64,000 nt of DNA from Pseudorasbora parva (lineage: Eukaryota; Chordata; Actinopteri; Cypriniformes; Gobionidae): the NCBI RefSeq assembly GCF_024679245.1, contig NC_090172.1:5538946-5602945 (forward strand), read 5' to 3'. Made by a program: the position numbers and the translations under genes. This document shows positions 1 to 13,295 of the stretch, piece after piece. Position 1 is the first letter of the stretch; the number at the start of each line of letters is the position of its first letter. The notes under the pieces were generated by a model that was given only the letters and a program-made list of their open reading frames with translations, ran no database searches and was not told the origin of the DNA.

Positions 1-170
1 ATTTCTTTCTAAAAAAAAACAAAAACCTAATCCTGTATGAATTATAAGCATTTTAAAAAGTGGGGACATGGGTAATGTCCTCATATTTCACCCTCTCCTT
101 GTAATACCTCCTTCATACCCATGTCATTATACACATTTGTGTCCTCATATTTCACAAAAACATGCCCAGA

Positions 171-191
171 CACAGACACACACACACACAG

Positions 192-284
<93 letters not shown>
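171..284 (+). repeat. (CA)n microsatellite
   Basis: A nearly uninterrupted CA tract with a few changes near its left end, inside the first unit of the dispersed repeat. Confidence 0.97.
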
Positions 285-287
<3 letters not shown>

Positions 288-560
288 TGGTCTATGTGGT
301 TTACAGGGACTCTCCATAGGCGTAATGGTTTTTATACTGTACAAACCGTATTTTCTATCCCCTTACACTGCCCCTGCCCCTAAACCTACCCATCACAGGA
401 AACATGCTGCATTTTTACTTTCTCAAAAAAACATAATTTAGTATGTTTTTAAGGCCATTTGAATTATGGGGACATTTGATATGTCCTCATAAACCACATT
501 TATAGAGTAATACCAGTGTAATACCCATGTAGTTGTGTCCTCATAAACCACATAAACAGG

Positions 561-697
<137 letters not shown>

Positions 698-950
698 TTT
701 ATGGGGACTTTCCATAGGCGTAATGGATTTCATACTGTACATCCTATCCCCTTACACTGCCCCTGCCCCTAAACCTACCCATCACAAGAAACATTCTGCA
801 TTTTTACTTTCTCAAAAAAACTCCTTCTGTGTGATTTATAAGATGTTTTCTTCATGGGGACCTAAAAATGTCCCCACAAGGACAAGGATTTCGGATATTG
901 CCATCTTTGTGGGGACATTTTATCCCCATAACGTAGGGATTACCAGGTCT

Positions 951-1869
<919 letters not shown>

Positions 1870-2016
1870 GAGGGGTGTCAAACTCTGTAGAGTCGGATAC
1901 ACTGTACAGTTACACACCTAAACCAGGTAATCAAGGTCTTCATGATTACTAGCTTCCAGGCAGGTGTTTTAGAGCTGGTTGGAGCCACACTCCAGGAATT
2001 TAGTTTGATACCCCTG
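1870..2016. mobile_element. Short hAT-type MITE
   Basis: The ends are GAGGGGTGTCAAAC and, as reverse complement of the right end, CAGGGGTATCAAAC, a hAT-like terminal inverted repeat. The flanking octamers TCCTAGCT (1862-1869) and GTCTAGCT (2017-2024) match at the last six bases, consistent with an aged 8-bp target duplication. Related copies are at 13145-13295, 34800-34934 and 59666-59712. Confidence 0.7.
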
Positions 2017-2098
2017 GTCTAGCTCATATTTTGGATGCAGGCCCTCAAAGTGGAATGAGGAGGTGCATTGAGGTACATGCACACTCTGTTTACAGCTG

Positions 2099-2180
2099 GT
2101 ATTAAGATGCATTTTGGTCGATCGGCTCACAAGTAGACGAGGGAGACACATTCCCGTTTACCCCTGGTGTTTTAATCTGT
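2099..2180 (+). repeat. Fragment of a dispersed repeat shared with 37471-37551
   Basis: About 80 bp containing attttggtcgat, cacaagtagacgag and acacattcccgttta matches the reverse complement of 37471-37551 closely. It is probably the terminal part of a DNA transposon whose other end I could not place. Confidence 0.65.
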
Positions 2181-2586
2181 TTCTGTTTCCCACCTTCTAC
2201 CACTTTTCTACCACTTTTTACAAAATTCTGCAAAGTTTTCATGGTTGACCTGAAATATTATGATGGCTGTCACAGAATGACTTTAACCAACAACAAAATT
2301 ATCCACAGAACCCAATCCTGGCCTGTTATTTTCCAAGCCCCTCTATTTTATGGTAATGATTTTGGCATAAGCGTCTGTCTGATGTTGTTGAATCTATCCA
2401 GCAGGAAAGGCAGAAAGACACCTGTGCTGTTTACAGGCGGATAGAGGCCCTGCAGAGTCTAACCATACAAATAAACAAAGCATTTACTTACAATGGGTAG
2501 AGTACTCACAGATGTGAACGCCCCCTACTCTAATTAGTTGGCCTAACTAATTCGTTTATATTTAGGATCAGAGTGAGAGAGAAGTT

Positions 2587-2880
2587 TTAAAGGGAAAGTT
2601 CACCAAAAAAATGAAAGTTCTGTCATCAATTACTTACTCTCATGTTGTTTCTTAAGACTTTCATTCATCTTCGAAACACAAATAAAGATCTGTTTAATGA
2701 CCTGCCATTGAAAGTCTGCTAACCCAAAATGTTGACTGTTCAAAAAATTCTTCAAGAGATTGTAAAATAAATCCAAATAAGCAGTTCAATCCAAGTCTTC
2801 TGTAGAGACACAATTTTTATGATGGATATATTTAATTTAGGCTTTTATGCACATGCAAACATTGATCATTGAGCATACAC
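2587..2880. mobile_element. Fragment of a TTAA-flanked MITE
   Basis: It starts TTAA then AGGGAAAGTTCACC, followed by ATGAAAGTTCTGTCATCAAT. This is the same terminal pattern as the complete palindromic copy at 24443-24768. The interior diverges and no right end is seen before the Tc1-like element at 2881. Confidence 0.5.
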
Positions 2881-4065
2881 TATATTGTCAAAAGTTTTGG
2901 GACACCTGCCTTTACATGTACATGAAATTTAATGACATCCCATTTTTAAGCCGTTGAGTTTTATATGGAGTTGGCCCATCCTTTGCAGCTATAACAGCTT
3001 CAACTCTTCGGAGAAGACTTTCAATAAATTTTGTTAGTGCGTTTATGGGAATTTTTGACCATTCATCTAAACCATTCTTCTGTGGGACAAGTCTGGCTCG
3101 CAGTTTCTACTCTAATTCATCCCAAAAGTATATCAGGTTGAGGTCATGACTCTGTGCAGGCCAGTGAAGTTTCTCCACACCAAACTCGTTCATCCATGTC
3201 TTTATGGACTGACGCTTTGTGCACTGGTCATGGTGGAACAGGAAGGGGCCATCACCAAACTGTTCCCACAAAGTTGGGAGCATGAAATTGTCCAAAATGT
3301 CTTGTTTTGCTGAAGCATTAAGAGTTAATTTCACTGGAACTAAGGGGCAAAGCCCAACCCTTGACAAACAACCCACACAATAATCCCCCTCCACCAAACT
3401 TTCCACTTCACACATCGCAGTCAGGCAAGTGCCAAGTGCCAAACACAGACTCGTCCATGTATATGTATATCGTCTATGGGATTGCCAGACAGAGAAGCGT
3501 GATTGGTCACCCCAGAGAACACGTCTCCACTGCTCTAGAGTCCAGTGGCGGCTGCTTTACACCACTGCATCACACACTTTGCATTGCACGTGGTGATGAG
3601 ATGCTCGGCCATAGAAACCCATTCCATGAAGCTCCCTCCGGATGGTTATTGATCTAATCTGAAGGCCACACAAAGTTTGGAGGTCTGTAGCTATTGAGTT
3701 GGCGATTTCTGCATACTGTGACCCTCAGTATGCGCTGACCCCGCTCTGTGAATCTTCGTGGTCCACCACTTCGTTGCTGAGTTGCTGTTGTTCCCAATTG
3801 CTTCCACTTTCTAATAATACCAGAAACATTTGATTGTGGAATATTTAGTAGTGAGGAAATTTCCCGAATGGACTTATTGCACAGCGGGTAACCTTTCACG
3901 GCACCACGCTTGACTGAGCTCCTGAGAGCGACTCATTCTTTTACAAATGTTTGTAGAAGTGTCTGCACATCTAGTGCTTGATTTTACAAACATTTGACAA
4001 TGGAGGTGATTGGAACACCTGAATTCAATGATTTGGAGAGGTGTCCCAATACTTGTGGCAATATA
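2881..4065 (-). mobile_element. Tc1-like transposon, decayed
   Basis: The inverted ends (2881-2906, tattgtcaaaagttttggga, and 4040-4065, whose reverse complement is tattgccacaagtattggga) bound about 1.2 kb of transposase remnants on the minus strand. The length and TIR text fit a Tc1/mariner element of the kind common in fish. A TA target duplication is plausible but the edges are ambiguous because the ends are TA-rich. Confidence 0.88.
3107..3899 (-). pseudogene. Tc1-like transposase remnant
   Basis: The N-terminal helix-turn-helix part is at 3654-3899 (IREISSLLNIPQSNVSGIIRK, QRSGGPRRFTERGQR). The C-terminal part is at 3107-3442 (LPTLWEQFGDGPFLFHHDQ, then WPAQSHDLNLIYFWDELE). In intact relatives the last motif has Glu in NPIEHLWDELE; here that position is Tyr, and residues are lost after HHDQ, so the DDE triad is broken. 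The middle (3443-3653) is out of frame. Inactive. Confidence 0.88.
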
Positions 4066-5780
4066 CAATAGATAACTCAAATATGGTAGAAGCTCAACCA
4101 TGCTTGCTTGATGTGCAAGAACAAATCTCATCGGTTCTTACAGAAGCTCAAACATCACTGGTTCTCACTAGTCATAAAAGCATGCTTGAGTTTCTGTTTG
4201 CTAAATCTGAGTACAAAGGTGTGCTTTACTTTTTTTCAAGTGATCCAGCTAACAATTTAGGCCTGGTAAATTATTAAAAAGTTGCATTATTCCATAGACT
4301 TACATTGAAAAAGGAATGCCACATAAAAGCACATTTTATTTGCACTTTGCTTGTAAGTCAGTTTTCTATGTTTCTTAGCACGTTGTTATATTTTTAATAG
4401 CATGCAGAGTGATATATAGAGAGATGGTGGTGTTTTATAGTCTTCGAGTCAGCATGACTGACCGGACACTGCAGGTATTCTGTCTTATTTGGCTACATGA
4501 CAGCTTTTGATTCTTGAACACATGTCTTTTGATTCACACAATATGGCATTTTGCTGATCTGAATCTATACAGGATAAGAGCAGTCTATTAAAGTTTTTCT
4601 TTCTTTTGAAAATACAGACTGATCAAAAGGTTCTGTCTCTCATGACTGTCTAGCTCCATGCTATAGTCATAAAGAGTGTTCGCATAAATCAAGACCATTT
4701 GTGAATATAATCTTAGAGTGCTTTGCATCTGCATCATAGGAGATGGAAATTTTAAGCACCATGCACATGAAAATGTATGTGTGTGTTCATGCACATGGAA
4801 CATGCTTACTAGCACACAAAGTACAGCATTCTAGTTAAGCCGCGTAGTGCGTTATACAAAACAGATTATTTCACAGTAATAAACTAACAGTAAAACAGCA
4901 GTGTTAACATTGCAAAGTTCTTGTTAAAAATGATGAAACATACAATTGCAGCTGTAAAGCAACTCTAAAAAAAGACATAAGTGTCATTATACAGCTCAAT
5001 ATAGTTCAGTGTTGGTTTAAATTCTTTCAATTACAGTGTCAATGTTGCAATATTCATAATGAAGTGAGCATAATCACTTCAGCTCAAGTCAGTTCAGTGA
5101 CAGTGTGTCAGAGTTCATCAATTATGAATTATTGCATTCAGTTAAAGCAGCTCTACAGAAGAAGTTTGTCATTATCCAGCTCAATGTAGTTCTCATCCAA
5201 TAATGGATGTTCATTCAAAACAATAATATAACTGATATAGGGGCCAGATTTACTAACAGCTTACTCCAGCACAAACCTTCGTTTGGTGTTCGTTTGGCTC
5301 GTCAATTTACAGGTGTTTGCGCTATTATGAAATGTCTAAATAAAGTATGTTTTAATAATAAAAAAAAGCATTTATTGGGTAGGGTTAGGGGAAGGTGTAG
5401 GGAGGGCTTTTTTGTCAGATTAAGGCGGTATCCATTTAATAATTTTAATATAATAATTTACGCTCTATGCATTGCATCCTGTTAATGTACAACTAATGTG
5501 CAAACAGTGCGAAAATAAAGTATGAATAACAACTAATTACTATTTACACATGTTGCAAAGAACTATTACTTTTACATGGTGTGAATAGAATGTATCACTA
5601 TATATTATGTTTATATTTAAGTGTAAATAGCATATATTGCTAATCAAAAATGGTGTTTTCACTTAGTGCAAATAGCCGCTGCCATAAATAAAGGGGACTT
5701 GACTGACTCGACTAGATCACGCACTTTCTACTCCCATCGGCGCTTTTATGGGATTGCACTCTTAAAATAATTCACTCTCG
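4066..5780. other. AT-rich intergenic stretch with repeat-like segments
   Basis: No gene is seen. About 4900-5190 (variants of cagctcaatatagttcag) and 5225-5560 (ggggccagatttactaac, later ttgggtagggttagggga) resemble dispersed cyprinid repeats, but I could not define their ends. Confidence 0.45.
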
Positions 5781-6221
<441 letters not shown>

Positions 6222-6670
6222 TCCAGGGTTCTGCTGCTTCAAATGTCACAGACACAGGAGGTTATGGGAACTAAAGAGTAGAATGAGAGCTGTGATGAGC
6301 AAAGAGCCCGACTTCTTCATCAAGACTTTCTCTCAGGAAACAGAGTGACCTACACAGACCACCTGACCCTGTCAAGCCCACTTCCTCTGACCTCTGCTAG
6401 CTCACATCTCCACATACTCTCAATATGAGGTGATGCAATCCATCCCATGATTCCCTTCCTCAGTTCAAACCTCCAGACAAAAGAGCACACTACTGGCTGA
6501 ATTTTCTCATAGGCGGGAAAATGCTTTTTAAAATAACAGATGGAGACTAGAAGACACGACACTACAAGTTAAAAGTGCACTGTTTCAAAGTTTTACTCTA
6601 CATTTTGTTTTAATCTTTTGTCATGATTTAAAGCATACTCCCTAAAAAGTCACTGTTTTGATTGAAAGTA

Positions 6671-6936
6671 AGGTCTTACTTTAGTCTAGGGCCCAATTAA
6701 CTAACTATTAACTATGAATGTTGACCCCAAAAAAATCCCAATTACTTATTAATAGTTAGTGTGGTAGTTGATATGTTTAGGTATTGTGTAGGATTAAGGG
6801 ATGTAGAATATACTCATGCAGATTAAGGGATTAATATATGCTTTAAAAGTATGATAAACAGGCAATATCCTAGTAATATATATGCTAATAAGCAGCTAGT
6901 TAATAGTGAGAATTGGACCCTAAACTAAAGTGTTGC
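6671..6936. mobile_element. Foldback MITE (ACTTTAGT ends)
   Basis: The left end TTACTTTAGTCTAGGGCCCA and the right end read in reverse complement, ACACTTTAGTTTAGGGTCCA, form terminal inverted repeats. A related copy with the same interior (tactaggatatt) is at 56908-57123. Confidence 0.65.
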
Positions 6937-7071
6937 AGATCACTTTTGCATTACTTTTTCACGCCTGGGCTGGGCTTGCTTGCTTGTTTGGTTAATAAAG
7001 TGAGATTAAATTTATAAAGTATATGTGTGTAATTTAACATGTTTACTTATTGTAACGTAACGTAACGTAGA

Positions 7072-7533
7072 TGTAGCGTAGAGATCCACTGGAGGCGAGT
7101 GTAGATGAACCCAAGAGTAGTTTTATTGCCAGTAATCCAAAGTGAGCAAACAGAACAATGACTTGTACATGGACTTGACAAAGAACTCACCAACAGCGGT
7201 TTACAGGAAACAATACTCGACAAACTGACAATGCAAACATGAGTACTATATAACTAGAGACTCGGTGAACACATGACTGTGACAACCAATGAACAACAAG
7301 AACTCAACCACATGACAAGACAATTAACTAATGAGAACATGACACATCGACATGACACATAGGAACCAATCAGAACAAGACACATGAAACTAGGGAACCA
7401 CATGACATGATCACATAAAGGGAAGGAGGTCAGATGACAAGAACCAGGAAACATGATAATAAACTTAAAAATATTAAAATTAAAATTAAACTTCAAAACA
7501 AAATACTTGAAACAAACAAAACCAACTGTGACA
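7072..7533 (-). mobile_element. LTR-like repeat (probable solo LTR)
   Basis: On the minus strand it begins TGTCACAGTTGG and ends CTACGCTACA. A TATA-like GTTATATAGTAC lies about 280 bp in and AATAAAAC lies near the 3' end (about 7121-7127). The same layout and the shared 3' text (CTTGGG, CTCGCC, CAGTGGA) occur in the plus-strand copy at 43021-43390. No flanking duplication was found, so the solo-LTR reading is inference. Confidence 0.5.
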
Positions 7534-8609
7534 CATTTACACACAAAACTACTTACTCACAATTTCTGTGAATTCATGAATGGGGAAAACTTGCATTACT
7601 TATTTGAAAGAGTAATTTTACTAGTTACTTAAAAATGATCTGATTATATAACTCACATTACTTGTAATAAGTTACCCCCAACTTTGATCTTAAAAGTACT
7701 AAATTGCAAATTCATCATTACAAATGTGTAATTACGAATATATTTAAATGCATGAAATACAAGTTTTGGGGGGCGGGGGAATGACATTTAAGTATATTTG
7801 TTTAGCATGAATGCTTGTCAAATTCGGCAGTACACCTAATGTACTTAAGTGAGTCAAAAAAACTATGTAAAAAATGCTAGTTGCTACATTTCATATAAAT
7901 TTTAACTGTAATACATTTTATTTTAATTGAGCTTAACACAGTAACATGTCAAGACAAATCACATTCAGTTTGCTCTATTTGAAAGTGTATTATTTCCTTA
8001 GTAAAAAAGTATGCATATAAAGATTAAAAATAAAATATTTCCCTAACCATTTCTTGCTTTGCTTCATATATCCTACAGCATTTAGCAGAAGCTTTGTCAG
8101 AAAAACATCCTTTTACTGGCAGTTGTGAAAGCTTCTCTGCATTACAGCTCTACCGGAAGGTCATTACGAGGCAGAATCTCATTATGATCATCACTACAAT
8201 GATCATTTTTCCACTAATGTGTAACATATGGATGACTTGCGCAGTCATTACGCGACCAGGCCATTATCCAGCTGCTAAATGACCTCAAATGCTTTTTCAA
8301 GACTGAACTCATGTAAATCTTTTCTCTGTTTTACCTGAAAGTACATTTAAATCTTAAGGCCCATAATGCTGAATCATTACTTCTTCACATCTCCTCACAT
8401 TCCAAGTTACACACTTTCAACTAGGGCACATTGCACTGGCATATAGTATCATGCAAAGTGTCTTGGTTGTGTATTTTATATATATCTGTATATACTTTAG
8501 CAGTATACTATATTTTGGCAAATGTAGTGGTTCATTCAGTTATTGATTGGATCCTATATTTCCAATCAATAATAAAAAAGAATAAATAAATAAATAATTA
8601 GTTTGTCCT
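7534..8609. other. AT-rich intergenic stretch
   Basis: No gene is seen. About 8080-8290 is less AT-rich and contains a short dyad (atgatcatcactacaatgat). A weak open frame there has no recognisable product. Confidence 0.5.
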
Positions 8610-9043
8610 CTTTACATTAAGGTGCACTTTCACATGTTATTCATGTTTATATGACAGGTGTATGACCCTACATTAAGCAGCACAGGTAACTCATATCAGA
8701 ATTACATTTTCCATGTTTAATATGCTGTTTGATAATGAAGATATTTGGACACCCCCCCCCCCCCCCCCCCAAACAAGCAAACAAACAAACAAACAAACAA
8801 AAAATTGACTACCATATTATGTTTACCCACTGTTTGAGTAATTGTAGGGCGAGATCTGCTTGGTTACAAATATTCTTCCAAACATCTTCCTTTGTGCACA
8901 GAACAAAAGACATTTATAAAGGTTTAGAACATCTTGAGGCTCAGACAATTTTCTAAATGACAATTTTCATTTTTGGGTGAATTATTCCTTTTTCACAAAC
9001 ATATTTATAAATTCTTACCTTAATGTAAAGTGTCACCTTGTTT
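8610..9043. mobile_element. MITE with TTTACATTAAGGT ends, holding a poly-C tract
   Basis: TCTTTACATTAAGGTGCAC at the left and ACACTTTACATTAAGGTA (reverse complement of the right) form inverted ends. Inside are 19 C residues at 8752-8770 followed by (CAAA)n-like sequence. At about 8954-8991 there is a fragment resembling the TTAA MITE end (tttcatttttgggtgaat). The same left end occurs near 30778. Confidence 0.45.
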
Positions 9044-9943
9044 TATTATCTGCAAGTACAGTTGTTTAAAATAGGCCTATATACTTTTACGATTTGAAGA
9101 ACACTTCATTAGTAATTCTATAATTGGAGATACATTTTGCATTTCCAAAAGTTATGGATTTTTTTGTTTTGTTTTAATTCTTTCCAGTATTCATATTGAA
9201 AACATATTCAATTTTAATAATTCAGTGCTTGCCAAACATATTTTAGCCTAATTCCTTTATTAACGTTTAATGAAAAATAAATGTCTTGTCTTTATAGTAT
9301 TATTTCAACTGTGTTACAGACAAATTGGGCAACGTGTAGAGATTTCATAGGTAACAGAGTTTGACGGTAACAGATTTGACCATTTTTGAGTTTTAAGCCA
9401 CAAATTCTGTTTTCCTTTCGGTAAGAGAGAGCACACATTCATTTCAGGGCTTTAGATTTAGTGCTTTAACAGTGAGGGACAGTGACATAATTTCCTTTAT
9501 CTTGTATAGTTGTGGGAGATCATTTCACCAATTTAAAGGCAAGGTATGGTACGGTAACAGAGTTGACAAGATTTACAGACATATTTTTGCAAGATAAACA
9601 ATCTAAACAATTTAATGTTGTAGAATTAAATGACTATTTAGGGCTTTTGTAAATAAAACAAATGAAATATTACTAAAAGAATAGTAAAAAAATATATTTT
9701 GATTACACAATGATACATGATGAAAAGAAATACACTTTTTCGGATAAGAAGAAATCCTACATTTAAGACACTTTTTACAGAAAATATTATATTATTAAAC
9801 TATGGACACCAAATGTACTTGCAATTATTGAATCACCATTGACATTTAATATAATTAAGTGCATTTATCATAAGGGGAATAATGAAAATAATAATGAGTA
9901 GAATGTCAGTTAAAACACCCTTAGACTTCATATTAATCTTGGA

Positions 9944-10018
9944 TTTCCTCTTCCCGTATGACTTTTGTTTGAGCGATAATACTAATGTAGCACTGTGACG
10001 TGCACTAAGTGGTCTTTG
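9944..10018 (+). repeat. 75-bp repeat, first copy
   Basis: Starting tttcctcttcccgtatgact and ending actaagtggtctttg, this segment is about 87% identical to 12281-12356, 2.3 kb away in the same orientation. Confidence 0.85.
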
Positions 10019-10805
10019 TTGACAACATTACTGATCAGGAAATAGTTTAAAGACCATTGGAGGAATAAAGTTTCCACAATATCCTAACAAACTATGTGCT
10101 CAGCCATTGTGTCACAGTTTCTTTAACGCTTTGTGAACCTTCAGTCTTTTGACTGGCCTTAGGCAGAGAAGCTGACGAAGCATTGAGCACTTTCTAGGGT
10201 TACATGTGTGTGTGTGTGGCCATAAGTGTGTCAGGTTAGAAAAACAGGCATGCCCTCGGAGGGTTCATTTAGAGAAACGCCTCAGAGCTGCAGGTGTTCG
10301 TTGTGTGTTATGAAATTAGATTACTCTCAACATTCAGAGCCATGGCTCGCATCAGACGTACGCAATTAAAAGGTGTGTTAAGTTGTTTTGGTCTGTGTTG
10401 TTTACAAGTCGAAATTGTTCGTAGAGGAAACCATTTAATTCCTAGGAAAGAATGTGCTTGCTGGGTCTTGCTAGAGCCGTGGGTTTTTATGGAGAGATCT
10501 TATAGTGTGCGATCGCTGCCCACCCTAATTCTTCCACAAATAAACACTCCAAACCACATGCTTTCTGCTCAAAAACACTGAGCTCATTCCCCAGCAGGGG
10601 CAAAGACATATGACTAGAGTGGGGGATGCTGTCAAAAATTAAACAAGTTACTTTAGTGACAGACCTGTTTTCTTCAAGATGATCTGTTAGGAAATAGCAG
10701 GTGCCTCGAGGAGGAGTGAGTGTTAAGTGTGTTTCTTTAACAAACACCAGGTGGGGATCTGAAAGTAATAAACTCAGGATTAAGTAGAATCATATGGCAA
10801 AAATA
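10019..10805. other. Intergenic stretch without a supported gene
   Basis: The sequence has mixed composition. Open frames at 10294-10581 (plus) and 10487-10747 (minus) overlap each other and match nothing I recognise. Confidence 0.5.
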
Positions 10806-12280
10806 CAAACCCGGTTCCAAAAATGTTGGGACACTGTACAAATTGTGAATAAAAACAGAATGCAATGATGTGGAAGTTAAAATTCAATATTTTATTCAGA
10901 ATACAACAATAATGACATATCAAAAGTTTAAATTGAGAAAATGTATCATTTTAAGGGAAAAATAAGTTAAATTTAGATTTCATGCCATTAAAACCTCTCA
11001 AAAAAGTTGGGACAAGGCCATGTGTACCACTGTGTGGCATCCTCTCTTCTTTTTATAACAGTCTGCAAACATCTGGGGACTGAGGAGACAAGTTGCTCAA
11101 GTTTAGGAATAGGAATGTTGTGCCATTCTTGTCTAATACAGGCTTCTAGTTGATCTACTGTCTTAGGTCTTCTTTGTCACACCTTCCTCTTTATAATGCG
11201 CCAAATGTTTTCTATTGGTGAAAGTTCTGGACTGCAGGCTGGCCATTTCAGTACTCGGATCCTTCTTCTACGCAGCCATGATGTTGTAATTGATGCAGTA
11301 TGTGGTCTGGCATTGTCATGTTGGAAAATGCAGGGTCTTCCCTGAAAGAGACGATGTCTGGATTTGAGCATATGTGGTTCTAGAACTTGTATATACCTTT
11401 CAGCATTGATGGTGCCTTTCCAGATGTGTAAGCTGCCCATGCCACACACACTCATGCAACCCCATACCATCAGAGATGCAGGCTTCTGAACTGAGCACTG
11501 ATAACAACTTGGGTTGTCCTTGCCCTCTTTAGTCCGGATGACATGGCATCCCAGTTTTCCAAAAAGATTCTCAAATTTTGATTCGTCTGACCACAGAACA
11601 GTTTTTACTTTGCCACAGTCCATTTTAAATGAGCCTTGGCCCAGAGAAAACGCCTGCGCTTCTGGATCATGTTTAGATATGGCTTCTTTTTTGACCTATA
11701 GAGTTTTAGCCGGCAACAGTAAATGGCACGGTGAATTGTGTTCCCCGATAATGTTTTCTGGAAGTATTTCTGAGCCCATGTTGTGATTTCCAGTACAGTA
11801 GCATTCCTGTATGTGATGCAGTGCCGTCTAAGGGCCTGAAGATCAGCACAGAGATTATTCCAGATTCTTTGAATCTTTGGATGATTATGCATTGTAGATG
11901 ATAATAACATCTAACTCTTTCTGATATTGCGCCACTATTTTTCGCCACAGCATTGGGTGATCCTCTGCCCATCTTGACTTCTGAGAGACACTGCCACTCT
12001 GAGAGGCTCTTTTTACCCCCAATCATGTTGCCAATTGGCCTAATAAGTTGCAAATTGGTCCTCCAGCTGTTCCTTATATGTACATTTATCTTTGCCAGCC
12101 TTTTGTTACCTGCCCCGAACTTTTTGGGAATGTGTAGCTCTCATGAAATCCAATGAGCAAATATTTGGCAAGACATTTCAAAATGTCTAACTTTCAACAT
12201 TTGATATGTTATTCTATTGCGAATAAAATATAAGTTTATGAGATTTGTAAATTATTGTATTTATTTTTTAATCACAATTT
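10806..12280 (-). mobile_element. Tc1-like transposon with missing right end
   Basis: The left end, ACAAACCCGGTTCCAAAAAT then GTTGGGACACTG, is the known terminus of an abundant fish Tc1-like family. On the right the sub-terminal sequence (gtgaataaaatataag-like, then aatcacaattt) is present, but the outer TIR that should follow is absent and is replaced by the 76-bp repeat at 12281-12356. The transposase remnant lies on the minus strand. Confidence 0.85.
11177..12053 (-). pseudogene. Tc1-like transposase, frameshifted
   Basis: The C-terminal part (11177-11623) keeps a full catalytic set in one frame: Asp in WSDESKFE, Asp in FQHDNARPHT and Glu in LSPIENIW, with 34 residues between the last two (D34E, the Tc1 signature). 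The N-terminal part lies in other frames (for example RNATVLEITTWAQKYFQKT and RRFLWAKAHLKWTVAK at 11605-11910). A frameshift near 11605 separates it from the catalytic part. Not functional as it stands. Confidence 0.88.
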
Positions 12281-12356
12281 TTTCCTCTTCCCATATGACT
12301 TTTGTTTAAGCGATAATGCTAATGCATTCAATGTGATGTGCATTAAGTGGTCTTTG
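12281..12356 (+). repeat. 75-bp repeat, second copy
   Basis: This is the near-identical direct copy of 9944-10018. It sits exactly between the broken end of the minus-strand Tc1-like element and a second, plus-strand Tc1-like remnant. Confidence 0.85.
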
Positions 12357-13025
12357 AAGCAGAAAAAATAGGCAAGCATAAGGATTTTAGTGAGTTTGAC
12401 AAGGGCTAAATTGTGATGGCTATAGACTGGGTCAGACCAGGCTGTTCCCGGTCTGCAGTGGTCAGTATCTATCAAAAGTGCTCCAAGGAAGGAACAGTGG
12501 AGAACCGGTGACAGAGTCATGGGCGGCCAAGGCTCATTGATGCACGTGGGGAGCGAAGGCTGGCCCGTGTGGTCCGATCAAACAGACGAGCTACTGGAGC
12601 TCAAACTGCTTATAATGCTGGTTTCCATAGAAAGGTGTCAGAACACAGTGCCTGGCAGTTTGTTGTGTATGGGGCTGCATAACCGCAGACCAGTCAAGGT
12701 GCCCATGCTGAACCCTGTCCACCGCCGAAAGTGCAGTGCCAACAGTGGGCATGTGAGCATCAGAACTGGACCACGGAGCAATGAAAGAAGGTGGCCAGGT
12801 GCGTCTGCATGGCTTACCTGGGGAAAACATGGCACTAGAATGCAAGCGGCCAGGGGCCGGAGGCAGTGTGACGCTTTGCTGGGAAACCTTGGCTCCTGCC
12901 ATCCATGTGGATGTTACTTTGACACGTACCACCTGCATAAACATTGTTGCAGACTATGTACACCATTTTATAAAAACGATATTCCCTGGGGGCCGTGGCT
13001 CTTTCAGCAGGGTAATGTGGACTTA
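12357..13025 (+). pseudogene. Second Tc1-like transposase family, truncated remnant
   Basis: The DNA follows the coding sequence of a common fish Tc1-like transposase. The start codon position is ATA (12368-12370) before ggcaagcataaggatttta; then come the helix-turn-helix part, ggtcatgggcggccaaggctc-type and ccctgtccaccgccgaaagt-type segments, and the region up to the second catalytic Asp near 13010. The end after ctctttcagcagggtaatg is lost. Small deletions break the frame, so the 207-residue open frame at 12519-13142 is not the original protein. Confidence 0.82.
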
Positions 13026-13144
13026 GAGGGGATGGGAGTTTGGATAATTTGCTATTGCTATTTTATCAACATAGATTTTGAGTTGAAAAACTACATGACA
13101 GGGAGAAGGGGAGGAAACATTAGCAGAGTTTTTGTGATCTAGGT

Positions 13145-13295
13145 CAGGGGTGCCCAATCCTGTTTCTGGAGATTTGCCTTCCTGTAGAGTTCTCAATAGC
13201 TGACACAGTTAATTAAGATCTTCAAGAGCACTTGATCATTTCAGACAGGTTTGTTGGATCTGGTAGATCTGCAGGAACAGGATTGGGCAATCCTG
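13145..13295. mobile_element. hAT MITE with perfect 8-bp target duplication
   Basis: A 151-bp element with ends CAGGGGTGCCCAATCCTG and (reverse complement) CAGGATTGCCCAATCCTG is flanked by identical octamers ATCTAGGT at 13137-13144 and 13296-13303. An 8-bp duplication and CAGG-type ends are diagnostic of the hAT superfamily. Confidence 0.92.

Noticed and set aside
3361..3657. 98-codon open frame on the plus strand
   Set aside because: It is antisense to the decayed Tc1-like transposase.
12519..13142. 207-codon open frame on the plus strand
   Set aside because: The DNA is a Tc1-like transposase gene with frame-breaking deletions. This frame is not the ancestral one and shows no domain.
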